Shown here: positions 49,328 through 58,742 of the stretch, one piece after another
Layout: every line of letters starts with the position of its first letter
How positions within the stretch are numbered: the first letter of the stretch is position 1
DNA from: Shewanella sp. UCD-KL12
Lineage (GTDB): Bacteria; Pseudomonadota; Gammaproteobacteria; Enterobacterales; Shewanellaceae
Assembly: GCF_001957125.1 (NCBI RefSeq)
Contig: NZ_MPHJ01000001.1
Span: forward strand, 94,831 to 158,830
DNA: 64,000 bases
Direction of reading: 5' to 3'
Notes under the pieces: model-generated
The model's database searches: none
The model's input: only the letters and a program-made list of their open reading frames with translations
Told to the model about the DNA's origin: nothing
Made by a program: the position numbers and the translations under genes

Positions 49328-50278
49328 TTGAATTATCTGCTTACCTACCTCAAAGGTATGGCAATGGGTGCTGCTGATGTAGTCCCAGGTGTCTCAGGTG
49401 GAACTATTGCATTTATTACAGGTATTTTAGATACCTTGCTCGACAGTATTCGTCGTATTAATCCGAGCTTGATTAGTGTGATAAAAGAACGGGGAGTAAA
49501 GGGAGCGTTTCATTATATCAATGGTCCCTTCTTAGTATGTGTATTTGGTGGCATATTAACGAGCATTTTTACCCTATCAAAAATTATCTCCTACCTACTT
49601 GTTAATCACCCAATCCCGGTCTGGTCCTTCTTCTTTGGGCTCATCTTGATCTCTGTTGTTCATATGCTCAAACAGGTCAAAGGTTTCTCGGCTGTGCGGA
49701 TCATGCTGTTTGGCCTCGGGGTGCTCTTTGCCTGGGGGATAACTATGCTCAACCCTATCTCATTGGAGATGACCTATTTAAACGTATTTATCGGCGGTAG
49801 TATCGCTATCTGCGCCATGCTGTTGCCTGGGATCTCAGGGAGCTTTATTCTACTTTTATTGGGCTTGTATCCTTCGGTACTCGCAGCAGCAAAAAATTTA
49901 GATATTACAGTACTGGCTATCTTTGCATCGGGTTGTGTTGCAGGCTTACTGACATTTAGTCATCTGCTTTCTGCACTACTTAGAAAGTTTCATGACGCGA
50001 CGTTGATTTTCCTTACGGGTTTAATGCTGGGGACGCTAGGCAAAATCTGGCCATGGAAAGAGGTGGTTAGCTGGCGAGAGAATTCAGCTGGAGAGCAGGT
50101 TCCCCTGCTAGAGCAAAACCTTTCGCCTATGCAGTTTGAACAAATAACTGGCCAGCCTGCAAATATTGCTTGGGCCATTGCAGCGTTATCTTGTGGTATT
50201 TTGTTGGTATGGGGAATGGAAATAATTGCCGGGCGTAATGCGGAACCTGATGAAAACAATCAAAATAAAGAGGGGTAA
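49328..50278 (+). CDS. DUF368 polytopic membrane protein (putative undecaprenyl-phosphate translocase)
   Basis: Membrane protein of 316 residues opening with LKGMAMGAADVVPGVSGGTIAFITGI, the DUF368 signature, plus a second LLPGISGSFILLLLGLYP motif about 150 residues later, giving a two-fold repeat and eight or more helices. Published work implicates DUF368 (PopT-type) proteins in recycling undecaprenyl phosphate across the inner membrane. The start appears to be TTG at 49328, aligned with the family N terminus. A small lipoprotein gene begins five bases after its stop, so the two form an operon. Confidence 0.88.
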   Translation: MNYLLTYLKGMAMGAADVVPGVSGGTIAFITGILDTLLDSIRRINPSLISVIKERGVKGAFHYINGPFLVCVFGGILTSIFTLSKIISYLLVNHPIPVWSFFFGLILISVVHMLKQVKGFSAVRIMLFGLGVLFAWGITMLNPISLEMTYLNVFIGGSIAICAMLLPGISGSFILLLLGLYPSVLAAAKNLDITVLAIFASGCVAGLLTFSHLLSALLRKFHDATLIFLTGLMLGTLGKIWPWKEVVSWRENSAGEQVPLLEQNLSPMQFEQITGQPANIAWAIAALSCGILLVWGMEIIAGRNAEPDENNQNKEG

Positions 50279-50282
50279 TTGA

Positions 50283-50468
50283 GTGAAACTAGTCCTTATT
50301 GTCACCGCACTGCTTGGTATTTCAGCCTGTGCAACCAATATCAATTTCGACATGAGTAACGATGAGCAGACTCCTGTTGAAGGCGCGCCAGCCCAAGATG
50401 CTATGGTTGAAAATAACCAGCGTATTATTGACGATGCACGGGAGCGCGGTGAGCTAGAGCGCAAATAG
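50283..50468 (+). CDS. Small lipoprotein
   Basis: Protein of 61 residues with GTG start, a signal peptide with lipobox LGISAC (C16), and a short acidic, disordered-looking tail (NDEQTPVEGAPAQDAM). The gene lies five bases after the DUF368 gene and is followed by a hairpin, so it is the last gene of a two-gene operon. It may be an accessory to the DUF368 transporter, but this is inference from position only. Confidence 0.75.
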   Translation: MKLVLIVTALLGISACATNINFDMSNDEQTPVEGAPAQDAMVENNQRIIDDARERGELERK

Positions 50469-50486
50469 TCGCAAGCTTCTCAATAG

Positions 50487-50510
50487 AAGTAGGTCCTTCG
50501 GGACCTGCTT
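50487..50510. terminator. Hairpin with UUCG tetraloop
   Basis: A 10-bp stem (AAGTAGGTCC/GGACCTGCTT, one G-T pair) closed by TTCG, a very stable tetraloop, between the small lipoprotein gene and the convergent DUF3634 gene. The T-run is weak. Confidence 0.65.
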
Positions 50511-50516
50511 ATCTTA

Positions 50517-50864
50517 TTAGCCTGCCTGTCGACTATTATCTACCTGCTTCTTGTCGTAATACTCAAAGGGGAACAGGTTACGAATTCTTTGGGTGATACC
50601 ATCCCTGACATTTGCTGATACATGTAACCTTACTGCGCCTGATAGCTTTTCACACCTAACTGAACAGGTGAGCTTTTCAGCCTTGGCTATCGCTCGACAA
50701 TCTTTTTGAAATTTCTCTGGGATCTTACCTTTGTGGGATTTAAGTTTGCCATCTTTAAAGTGCATCTCAAAAATGGTGAGCCCTTTTTTTCCACTAAAGA
50801 TTAGTTTGTAAGCGATGAAAAGCCCAACAACGATAAAGAGTACTTTTAAAAAGGTCGGTGTCAT
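50517..50864 (-). CDS. Membrane-anchored protein, DUF3634-like
   Basis: Protein of 115 residues with one N-terminal helix (FLKVLFIVVGLFIAYKLIF) and a basic soluble domain (FKDGKLKSHKGKIPEKFQKDCRAIAKAEKLTCSVRCEKLSGAVRLHVSANV). It resembles DUF3634 of Shewanella and Vibrio by memory. The ATG at 50864 fits the helix start. Function unknown. Confidence 0.75.
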   Translation of the reverse strand: MTPTFLKVLFIVVGLFIAYKLIFSGKKGLTIFEMHFKDGKLKSHKGKIPEKFQKDCRAIAKAEKLTCSVRCEKLSGAVRLHVSANVRDGITQRIRNLFPFEYYDKKQVDNSRQAG

Positions 50865-51033
50865 CTCAAATTTCCTTATGCCTGTTTGATTAACAATACG
50901 CTTGTCAGGGAATATTTTAAAGTCTGATAGCGCACACTTTTCGTTTGAATTGTTAGACTAAGTAAGTTTACTTGTTTAACCGTGATAGTGAGCTATGATT
51001 GTAGATTAGGACGTAGCAATACAAGGATGTTAT

Positions 51034-51222
51034 ATGTTTATATCAAATGCACAACGCTGGGCTACAATTTGTGAGCGCCAAGCTGAAATCATTGAAAACC
51101 TATCAAAAACATTTCCTGAACGTAGAGAGAATCACAGCGATCTAGGGATCTGCTGGCGACGTCTAGGCGATCAAGTGAGCCGTGGTCAGTCTATAAATAC
51201 GCTGGATTCATTTAATAAGTAA
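51034..51222 (+). CDS. Small hypothetical protein
   Basis: A 62-residue ORF with a reasonable ribosome site (AAGGA about eight bases before ATG) and its own terminator downstream. The product is soluble and mostly helical (WATICERQAEIIENLSKTF) with two cysteines. I do not recognise a family. It stands alone between divergent or convergent neighbours, and the terminator supports its being expressed. Confidence 0.6.
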   Translation: MFISNAQRWATICERQAEIIENLSKTFPERRENHSDLGICWRRLGDQVSRGQSINTLDSFNK

Positions 51223-51257
51223 CGTTACTCATTACTGATGTATCTTGTTCTTAGTAT

Positions 51258-51287
51258 AAAAAAACCGCCTAGATGGCGGTTTTTTTG
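51258..51287. terminator. Bidirectional intrinsic terminator
   Basis: A-run, stem ACCGCC/GGCGGT with loop TAGAT and a T-run. It separates the small hypothetical gene from the convergent porin-like gene. Confidence 0.92.
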
Positions 51288-51302
51288 ATCGTGAATAAAG
51301 CG

Positions 51303-52022
51303 CTAGAAGGCATAGCTAGCAGTAGCCAATACCGTACCATCATTCTGCCATGGGCCGTCTTTAATGATGTTGTCATCACTTAAGTTAGTGTCTATCCAAG
51401 CAACCGATAAGCCCACACCACCGAGCTCTGTAGAGATCCCTATCGAGTAGTCATAGTAATCTTCGCCCCAATCTAGATCTGCACCATCCCCATAGCTGTA
51501 ACCAGCATGGGCATCTATGCTCCAGTTATCGGCAAACTCAAACGAGTAGTTAAGCTCTGAATAGTGCAGTGATACGTCGGCATTAGCATAGTCATTGGTA
51601 TACCACTGGGCGAAATGGAAGCCTGCATAATAGAAGCCCACATTAGCTTCTAGATACTTAGTGCTTTCGTCTTGCCCTGGATAAGTGTAATAGGTCAGAG
51701 TGACATCATATTCAAACTCTTCATCCTCACCAATCGCTCCCCAATAACCAGCGTAAACATCGATCTCAATATTTGAGTCGTAGCTTTCATCATCAACGTT
51801 ACTTCCCCAAGCGCCGAAGAAAAAACCACTTTCTGTGCTGTAATCTATGCCTGCTTGTAGAGCAAAGTCTCCAGCCGTTTGTGATACGCCGCGAAAGCGG
51901 TAATCGTTGGTGACACTGACTTCACCAGATACCTCTGCTTGGGCAAGAGGAGTGATTAGCGCAGCAGCTAAGGTTAGGCTGGTAAGTTGGGCAATCCGTT
52001 TTTTATTGAAGTTTTTATACAC
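51303..52022 (-). CDS. TorF-family putative porin
   Basis: Outer-membrane beta-barrel-like protein of about 240 residues. A GTG at 52022 follows GGAG and begins a clear signal peptide (ending ITPLAQA). The mature part starts EVSGEVSVTNDYRFRGVSQT, the signature of this family, and alternates aromatic strands with a terminal phenylalanine (TASYAF). The frame is open upstream to 52163, but that part is not a signal peptide and is left out. Neighbouring polyamine genes suggest it may admit their substrates, which is inference. Confidence 0.82.
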   Translation of the reverse strand: MYKNFNKKRIAQLTSLTLAAALITPLAQAEVSGEVSVTNDYRFRGVSQTAGDFALQAGIDYSTESGFFFGAWGSNVDDESYDSNIEIDVYAGYWGAIGEDEEFEYDVTLTYYTYPGQDESTKYLEANVGFYYAGFHFAQWYTNDYANADVSLHYSELNYSFEFADNWSIDAHAGYSYGDGADLDWGEDYYDYSIGISTELGGVGLSVAWIDTNLSDDNIIKDGPWQNDGTVLATASYAF

Positions 52023-52242
52023 GGTAGTTTCTCCATTTCGTGGTTTTGAAATAATGGTTTTGACATATTTTTGTTGAAATAATGGTGTACATTTTTGTGT
52101 TGAAATATCCCTTAAAACAACAAAGGGGGGGCCAAACATCAGTTCACTGCACTGAGACCACATGGCGACGGTTTTAAAATCGTGATGTTACTTTTACTGA
52201 CTGTTTTACTATCTCTTTTAATGAGTGACTAAAGCCAGATAG

Positions 52243-52608
52243 TCACTTTGACTCGAATACCACGTAGATTTTTTTACATGGTTCGGTGACTTGCCATGAA
52301 CCGCTAAATCCTGCGGGTATGACAAATCTGTCTCCTTTGTTGACAGTCATTGAGTTGCCATTCTTATCGGTAATGACACTGCAGCCCTCGAGGATCTCGC
52401 AGTATTCGTGTTCACTGTAATTGACTCTCCAGTGACCGATTTCGCCTTGCCAGATACCGCTATTCATCTGATCGCAAGGGCTGGCATAGTGATTAGTTAC
52501 CTCCTGATGAGGTGCCCCGTTGATAATCTTATCTTCAGCAGGAAGATATTTTTCAGTCTCATTAACTGCCGTAGCAAAATTTACGATGGCATTGATGTTA
52601 ATGCTCAT
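52243..52608 (-). CDS. Cupin domain protein
   Basis: Small cupin of 121 residues with the single-domain barrel pattern: GIWQGEIGHWRVNYSEHEYCEILEGCSVITDKNG.....KGDRFVIPAGFSGSWQV. The usual histidine-rich metal motif is only partly present (H-E-Y-C-E), as in cupin_3 proteins. It lies next to the semialdehyde dehydrogenase and transaminase genes, in the same direction, and is likely co-transcribed. Similar small cupins occur near polyamine genes; the role is unknown. Confidence 0.8.
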   Translation of the reverse strand: MSININAIVNFATAVNETEKYLPAEDKIINGAPHQEVTNHYASPCDQMNSGIWQGEIGHWRVNYSEHEYCEILEGCSVITDKNGNSMTVNKGDRFVIPAGFSGSWQVTEPCKKIYVVFESK

Positions 52609-52702
52609 AGTGTTAGCCCCATATTTTCTCGATATGACTTAGAATTGAGTGACTCATATATTGCAGCTAAGGAGTGACATTTTAGTCACTCCTTCAAGTG
52701 AG

Positions 52703-54208
52703 TTACTTCATTGTTGGCATAACGAACTCGGCCTTGGCATCTTTCGCTTTAGGCCAACGGGCGGTGATTGCTTTACGTTTGGTGTAAAAACGAACGCCGT
52801 CAGGACCGTGCATATGTAGAGGACCAAACAGTGAGCGTTTCCAGCCGCCAAAGCTGTGAAAAGCCATAGGAACGGGGATAGGCACGTTAACGCCAACCAT
52901 ACCCACTTGCACGTGATGACAGAAGTGGCGTGCAGCTTCTCCACTTTGGGTGAATATCGCTGTGCCGTTACCAAATTCATGATCGTTGATGAGTTCAAGG
53001 GCTTCTGCATAATCCTTTACTCGCACAATAGCGAGTACCGGACCGAAGATCTCCTCTTTATAGATGCTCATCTCAGGGGTGACATTATCGAATAGGCAGC
53101 CGCCAAGAAAGTAACCTTGCTCATGATCGGCAACACTTAGCTGTCGTCCATCGGCAACTAAGGTGGCGCCTTCTGCTACTCCGGCATCAACATAGCCTCT
53201 GACTTTATCTAAGTGTTGGGCTGAAATAAGTGGACCCATATCCATATCTGGTAATACGCCATTACCAACACGCAGTGCGGCAATTTGTGGCAGTAGCTTT
53301 TCAACTAGCGCATCACCAGAGTCACCTACAGCTAAGACAACAGAGATTGCCATACAGCGTTCACCTGCTGAGCCAAAGGCTGCGCCCATTAATGCGCCTA
53401 CCGCTTGGTCCATATCTGCATCTGGCATCAGTAGCATATGGTTTTTAGCGCCGCCCAAGGCTTGAACGCGTTTGCCATGTTTAGACGCGGTTTCGTAGAT
53501 ATATTCTGCAATCGGTGTCGAGCCGACAAAACTCACGGCTTGAATATCTTTGTGGGTCAGTAATGTATCTACCGCCTCTTTATCGCCGTTAACCACATTG
53601 AATACACCATCGGGAAGCCCCGCTTCAGTCAGCAGCTCAGCGATACGCATCACTGAACTTGGATCTTTCTCTGAGGGCTTCATGATAAAGGTGTTACCAG
53701 CTGCTATGGCGATGGGGAACATCCACATAGGCACCATGACTGGGAAGTTAAATGGCGCGATACCCGCAACGACACCTAAAGATTGATTAACATGCCAAGC
53801 ATCAACACCATTGCCTACCTGTTCCGTGTGTTCACCCTTTAATAGGTGAGGGATGCCACAGGCAAACTCAACGACCTCTAATCCGCGAATGATTTCGCCT
53901 TTAGCATCATCGAGTACCTTGCCATGCTCGCGGGTGATAAGCTCAGCCATCTCATCCATATTGGCTTCAATTAGCGCTTTGAACTTAAATAGCACACGGG
54001 CACGATTGAGCGGAGAGACCTGAGACCAGCTTTTGTGGGCTTTCTTTGCAAGCTCGATTGCACCATCGACTTCAGCTGCACTAGCAAGGGATACACTTGC
54101 TTTTTGCTCGCCAGTAGCGGGTTCAAATACTTGGCTACTGCGCTCACTCGGTGCGGTATGTTGGCCATTAATGTAATGGTTAATCACTTGATTATTAACA
54201 ACTTGCAT
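52703..54208 (-). CDS. mmsA: CoA-acylating methylmalonate/malonate semialdehyde dehydrogenase
   Basis: Aldehyde dehydrogenase superfamily enzyme of about 501 residues that converts malonate or methylmalonate semialdehyde to acetyl- or propionyl-CoA with NAD. Visible are PFNFPVMVPMWMFPIAIAAGNT, FVGSTPIAEYI, the catalytic cysteine in GSAGERCMAI and the GVNVPIPVPMAFHSFGGWKRS ending typical of MmsA. The ATG at 54208 has a ribosome site (AGGA) at better spacing than the ATG at 54214. Next to a beta-alanine:pyruvate-type transaminase it completes a beta-alanine route to acetyl-CoA. Confidence 0.93.
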   Translation of the reverse strand: MQVVNNQVINHYINGQHTAPSERSSQVFEPATGEQKASVSLASAAEVDGAIELAKKAHKSWSQVSPLNRARVLFKFKALIEANMDEMAELITREHGKVLDDAKGEIIRGLEVVEFACGIPHLLKGEHTEQVGNGVDAWHVNQSLGVVAGIAPFNFPVMVPMWMFPIAIAAGNTFIMKPSEKDPSSVMRIAELLTEAGLPDGVFNVVNGDKEAVDTLLTHKDIQAVSFVGSTPIAEYIYETASKHGKRVQALGGAKNHMLLMPDADMDQAVGALMGAAFGSAGERCMAISVVLAVGDSGDALVEKLLPQIAALRVGNGVLPDMDMGPLISAQHLDKVRGYVDAGVAEGATLVADGRQLSVADHEQGYFLGGCLFDNVTPEMSIYKEEIFGPVLAIVRVKDYAEALELINDHEFGNGTAIFTQSGEAARHFCHHVQVGMVGVNVPIPVPMAFHSFGGWKRSLFGPLHMHGPDGVRFYTKRKAITARWPKAKDAKAEFVMPTMK

Positions 54209-54330
54209 AAACATCAATCCTGTCTGTTAATTGCAGCCTTCGGCGATGCCAAAGGCTGATGTAAAGTTCAATTACCTTGAATTTGAATCACTTTGAGTTA
54301 GACGTATTTGTCGATCCCTTTCAGTGAGTG

Positions 54331-55668
54331 CTAATCAGCAGCTCTGATAGCATCACCTAAGGTATTGACGATCTGGTCTATCTCTTGTTTATCGATGATT
54401 AAAGGTGGGGAGATGGCAATAATATCTGCGGTAGCCCTGACTAATGTGCCGTTAGCAAAGCAGCGTTCAAATACATCAAAACCACGTTTACCGATGCCTT
54501 TGCTGCTAGGAGAAAATTGAACAGCACCGACTAAGCCTGTATTGCGGATATCGATAACATTAGGCAGGCCTTTGAGGCTGTGCATAGCATCTTCAAAATA
54601 GCCCTCTAGCTCACGGCTTCGATCAAATAACTTTTCATTATGGTAGATATCTAATGTCGCCAAGGCCGCTGCCGCTGCAACCGGATGGCCTGAATAGGTA
54701 TAACCATGAAAAAGCTCTATGCCATCGGGGCCTTGCATACAAGCATCGTAGATCTTGTCATGGATCATCACAGCGCCCATGGGGATAGCCCCGTTATTGA
54801 GAGCTTTTGCGGTAGTGATTAAGTCAGGTGTCACATTCCAGCGCTGGCTGGCAAAAGCATCGCCAACACGACCAAAGGCGGTGATCACCTCATCAAAGAT
54901 AAGTAATATGCCGTGCTTTTGAGTGATCTCGCGTAGACGTTTGAGATACCCTTCAGGCGGTAAGATGACGCCTGCAGAACCCGACATAGGTTCAACAATC
55001 ACAGCGGCAATATTCTCTGCACCGTGTAGAGCAACAAGTTGCTCTAATACTTCAGCTTTCTCGGCGCCAGTTTGCGGCAAGCCTTTGTTAAAGGCATTTT
55101 GCTGCATATCTAATGTGTGAGGAAGATGGTCAACTCCAGGGAGTAGTTGTTGGCTAAAGGTTTTACGGTTACCGCCTATACCGCCGACAGAGATGCCACC
55201 AAATCCAACGCCGTGATAACCCAGCTCACGGCCAATAAAACGGGTTCGAGTCGCTTCGCCATTGGCTCTATGGTAGTTAATGGCAATTTTTAAGGCACTA
55301 TCAACAGATTCTGAGCCTGAGTTGGTAAAGAACACCTTATTTAAGCCATCAGGACTTATCTGAGCTAAACGCTCGGCAAGCTCAAAGGCGAGGGGGTGGC
55401 CCATCTGAAATGAAGGTGCATAATCCATATGATGGATCTGTTTACTAACAGCTTCAGAGATCTCTTTTCTACCGTGACCTGCATTACAACACCAAAGCCC
55501 TGCAGTACCATCGAGTACTGGTCTGCCCGCTGTGTCTTTGTAGTACATACCTTCGGCTTCAGCGAGTAACCTAGGATTAGCTTTAAACTGCCTATTGGCT
55601 GTAAAAGGCATCCAGTAATGCTCTAAAGATTGCTTTTCGCTTGTCGCTTGATGTTGATTATCTGCCAT
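54331..55668 (-). CDS. bauA: Class III omega-aminotransferase (beta-alanine:pyruvate type)
   Basis: PLP-dependent transaminase of 445 residues closely resembling the Pseudomonas beta-alanine:pyruvate transaminase: HYWMPFTANRQFKANPRLL at the start, FTNSGSESVDSALK, GRELGYHGVGFGG, LLIFDEVITAFGRVG, and the PLP lysine in TTAKALNNGAIPMG. Related enzymes also act on putrescine or other omega-amines (SpuC-type), so the substrate is not certain. It lies upstream of the semialdehyde dehydrogenase gene and is divergent from puuC. Confidence 0.88.
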   Translation of the reverse strand: MADNQHQATSEKQSLEHYWMPFTANRQFKANPRLLAEAEGMYYKDTAGRPVLDGTAGLWCCNAGHGRKEISEAVSKQIHHMDYAPSFQMGHPLAFELAERLAQISPDGLNKVFFTNSGSESVDSALKIAINYHRANGEATRTRFIGRELGYHGVGFGGISVGGIGGNRKTFSQQLLPGVDHLPHTLDMQQNAFNKGLPQTGAEKAEVLEQLVALHGAENIAAVIVEPMSGSAGVILPPEGYLKRLREITQKHGILLIFDEVITAFGRVGDAFASQRWNVTPDLITTAKALNNGAIPMGAVMIHDKIYDACMQGPDGIELFHGYTYSGHPVAAAAALATLDIYHNEKLFDRSRELEGYFEDAMHSLKGLPNVIDIRNTGLVGAVQFSPSSKGIGKRGFDVFERCFANGTLVRATADIIAISPPLIIDKQEIDQIVNTLGDAIRAAD

Positions 55669-55889
55669 ATCATCTACCCTAATCCGTTATTAGTTGTTTT
55701 TCTGAGCGGTTGATATTTTTCATGCTATGTCAGAAATAACGAACATGAAAGCTTTTTGTTCATTTATTTATAGCAAAAAAGCACTTTTTGTAAAATATAT
55801 TGAATTTTGATTGAAGTCTCACCCATTTAAGGCGTAATCTGACCACCTACTTATCAAATGTTAAGCATATTACCCATCAAGAGGTCATC

Positions 55890-57401
55890 ATGAGTACACC
55901 GAACAATCTCAAGCAGTGGCAGAGCCTAGCCGACAGACTTATTTCCAATAATGAGATCCAGGCTAATGCCTTTATCGATGGTGAGTACCTTACATCTGTA
56001 TCAGGAGAGCGCTTCGATTGTGTGAGTCCGATTGATGGCCGTGTGTTGTGCCAAGTCTCGAGTTGTGATCTTGAAGATGCCAATCTAGCAGTAACGAATG
56101 CTAGGCAGACGTTTGACTCAGGTGTTTGGTCAGAACTTGCGCCAGTAAAGCGTAAGCAGATAATGATACGTTTTGCCGAGTTACTTGAACAACATCAGGA
56201 TGAGTTGGCCCTATTAGAGACGTTAGATATGGGTAAACCCATTCGTTATTCTGGTGCTGTCGATGTGGCAGGCGCCGCCCGAGCTATTCGTTGGTCCGGC
56301 GAAGCTATTGATAAAATTTATGATGAGATAGCGCCCACCGCTCACAACGAAATCGGTATGATCACCCGTGAACCTGTTGGTGTTGTTGCGGCTATTGTGC
56401 CGTGGAACTTTCCTATCTTGATGGCGTGCTGGAAACTCGGCCCAGCGTTAGCAACGGGTAATAGTGTTGTCCTTAAACCATCTGAAAAATCACCGCTTAC
56501 CGCAATTCGTATGGCGCAGATAGCTCTTGATGCTGGTATCCCAAAAGGTGTGCTTAACGTATTGCCTGGATTTGGTCACACTGTTGGTAAGGCTTTAGCC
56601 CTACATATGGATGTCGATACCTTGGTTTTCACCGGCTCAACTAAGATAGCTAAACAGTTGATGATCTACGCGGGTGAGTCAAACATGAAGCGCGTTTGGT
56701 TGGAGGCGGGTGGTAAGAGCCCAAATATCGTCTTTAATGATGCACCTAATCTACAAAAAGCCGCCGAGGCCGCCGCTGCGGCCATCGCCTTTAACCAAGG
56801 CGAGGTCTGCACTGCAGGTTCTCGCCTGCTGGTGGAGGAGGGGGTTAAAGATGAGTTGCTCACATTGATAGCCAAAGAGATGCAGGCTTGGCAGCCGGGG
56901 CATCCACTAGATCCTGCGACTACGTGCGGCGCAGTAGTGGATAAACAACAGTTAGATAATGTACTGAGTTACATTAAATCAGGTATCGATGAAGGTGCAA
57001 AGCTGGTTCAAGGCGGTGAGCAGGTGATGGCTGATGGTGGTGGCGTCTATGTAGAGCCAACGATTTTTAGTGATGTGAACAATCAGATGACGATAGCTAA
57101 AGAGGAGATTTTTGGCCCGGTACTATCAGTGTTAAGCTTCGATGGCATGGAGCAAGCTATCGAGATTGGCAATGACAGTATCTATGGCCTAGCTGCTGGG
57201 GTGTGGACATCTGATATTAGTAAAGCACATAAGACTGCTAAGGCGCTACGCAGTGGTATGGTGTGGATTAATCATTACGATGGCGGTGATATGACAGCCC
57301 CATTCGGTGGTTATAAGCAATCGGGTAATGGCCGTGACAAGTCACTGCATGCATTTGATAAGTACACTGAAATAAAAGCGACTTGGATTATGTTGGACTA
57401 G
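55890..57401 (+). CDS. puuC: Gamma-glutamyl-gamma-aminobutyraldehyde dehydrogenase
   Basis: Aldehyde dehydrogenase of 503 residues aligning along its length with E. coli PuuC. It shares LALLETLDMGKPIRYS, AIVPWNFPILMACWKLGPALA, KRVWLEAGGKSPNIVF, the catalytic cysteine in NQGEVCTAGSRLL, and the end GDMTAPFGGYKQSGNGRDKS. It oxidises gamma-glutamyl-gamma-aminobutyraldehyde in the Puu putrescine pathway and tolerates other aldehydes. It is divergent from the transaminase gene, 221 bp apart, and followed by a terminator. Confidence 0.92.
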   Translation: MSTPNNLKQWQSLADRLISNNEIQANAFIDGEYLTSVSGERFDCVSPIDGRVLCQVSSCDLEDANLAVTNARQTFDSGVWSELAPVKRKQIMIRFAELLEQHQDELALLETLDMGKPIRYSGAVDVAGAARAIRWSGEAIDKIYDEIAPTAHNEIGMITREPVGVVAAIVPWNFPILMACWKLGPALATGNSVVLKPSEKSPLTAIRMAQIALDAGIPKGVLNVLPGFGHTVGKALALHMDVDTLVFTGSTKIAKQLMIYAGESNMKRVWLEAGGKSPNIVFNDAPNLQKAAEAAAAAIAFNQGEVCTAGSRLLVEEGVKDELLTLIAKEMQAWQPGHPLDPATTCGAVVDKQQLDNVLSYIKSGIDEGAKLVQGGEQVMADGGGVYVEPTIFSDVNNQMTIAKEEIFGPVLSVLSFDGMEQAIEIGNDSIYGLAAGVWTSDISKAHKTAKALRSGMVWINHYDGGDMTAPFGGYKQSGNGRDKSLHAFDKYTEIKATWIMLD

Positions 57402-57455
57402 GTGTTTAAGGTTCGAGGAGCTAGGCCCTAGATACTAGAACCTAGGGACTAACTT

Positions 57456-57492
57456 AAAAAAGCCCGCTAGCTTATGCTCGCGGGCTTTTTTT
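57456..57492. terminator. Bidirectional intrinsic terminator
   Basis: A-run, stem AGCCCGC/GCGGGCT with a 12-base loop and a long T-run, between puuC and the convergent symporter gene. Confidence 0.9.
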
Positions 57493-57515
57493 GTCGCTAA
57501 TATTCGTGCGCCAGA

Positions 57516-58742
57516 CTACTTACTTTCTGGACTGAACCTTTCCATGACGACAGCGCAGACGGCATCACCTGTAATGTTCAGTGAGGTGCGGATCATGTCA
57601 AATATGCGGTCTAGTGCGAACAAGAGTGGCAGACCGTCAATGGGGATCCCCGCGGCAAGTAACACGGCGACAACGAGAAAAGAGGGCCCAGGGACACCAG
57701 CTTGGCCTATCGCGCCCAATGTTGAGGTGAAGATGATAGCGACATAGGCGGTCATGGTGAGATCGATATGATACATCTGTGCGAAAAACATGGCGACTAA
57801 ACCATAATAGATGGCGTTACCAGTCATGTTGATAGTCGCGCCCAGTGGCAATACAAACGCTGTGGTGGCCTTTGAGACATTGAGCTCCTTTTCACAGGTC
57901 TCCATAGTAACGGGCAACGTAGCCATCGATGAGGCGGTTGATAATGCCATCGCTTGGGTTTTTTTCATTGCCGAGACAAACTTTATGGCTGGTACGTTTG
58001 AGAAAAACTTCACCACCAAAGGAAAGAAGATAAAGCCATAGATAATAATCGCCACGACGAATACTACGAACAACTTGAGTACGACCTCAAGGGCTTGAAA
58101 GCCGAATGTGCCTACAGACTCAGCCATTAGTCCGAATACACCAATAGGCGCAATGATCATCACGCAATTGATCATCCAGACAAACGCTTCAACAATAGTG
58201 TTAAGGCCGCTGATAAGTGGTTTAGCCCCATCGCCTTTAACTTTACTCAACGCAATACCGAAGAAAATGCAGAACACCAAGATCTGTAGAATATTCCCTG
58301 AGGTCATAGATTCAAATACATTGGTCGGGATCATCCCAATAAAAGTATCCATGGCACTTGGCAGCGCACCTTGCTCTGCAGTGACTTGGGTTAGCGATTG
58401 ATTCTGCGTACTAAAATCTATGCCAGCCCCAGGTTTGAAGATATTGCCCATCACTAGCGCCAGTGTAACGGCAACACCTGAGGTCAAAATAAAGAAAGCA
58501 AACGTGCCAATACCGATTTTACCAGCGGATGGGCTGTTACCTAAGCTTGCGGCGCCAGCGATAATGGATACAACGACTAAGGGGATGACTAGCATCTTAA
58601 TCAGATGAATAAAGATGGTGCCTAAAGGGCCAAATATAGCGGCGCTTTCGCCCATATAGAGGCCGACTAAGGCGCCAATTATCATGGCGATAACCACCTG
58701 AAGCCCTATGTTATTAAATAATTTTCTATCTCGAATAGCCAC
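57516..58742 (-). CDS. Dicarboxylate/amino acid:cation symporter (DAACS family)
   Basis: Membrane transporter of 408 residues with the glutamate-transporter fold (eight helices and two re-entrant loops). Signature segments are FIHLIKMLVIPLVVVSI, STASSMATLPVTMETCEK, LPLGATINMTGNAIYYG and GQAGVPGPSF. The start is GTG at 58742. It may import dicarboxylates or acidic amino acids. Its position beside polyamine genes suggests uptake of a related substrate or co-substrate, but specificity cannot be read. Confidence 0.93.
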   Translation of the reverse strand: MAIRDRKLFNNIGLQVVIAMIIGALVGLYMGESAAIFGPLGTIFIHLIKMLVIPLVVVSIIAGAASLGNSPSAGKIGIGTFAFFILTSGVAVTLALVMGNIFKPGAGIDFSTQNQSLTQVTAEQGALPSAMDTFIGMIPTNVFESMTSGNILQILVFCIFFGIALSKVKGDGAKPLISGLNTIVEAFVWMINCVMIIAPIGVFGLMAESVGTFGFQALEVVLKLFVVFVVAIIIYGFIFFPLVVKFFSNVPAIKFVSAMKKTQAMALSTASSMATLPVTMETCEKELNVSKATTAFVLPLGATINMTGNAIYYGLVAMFFAQMYHIDLTMTAYVAIIFTSTLGAIGQAGVPGPSFLVVAVLLAAGIPIDGLPLLFALDRIFDMIRTSLNITGDAVCAVVMERFSPESK

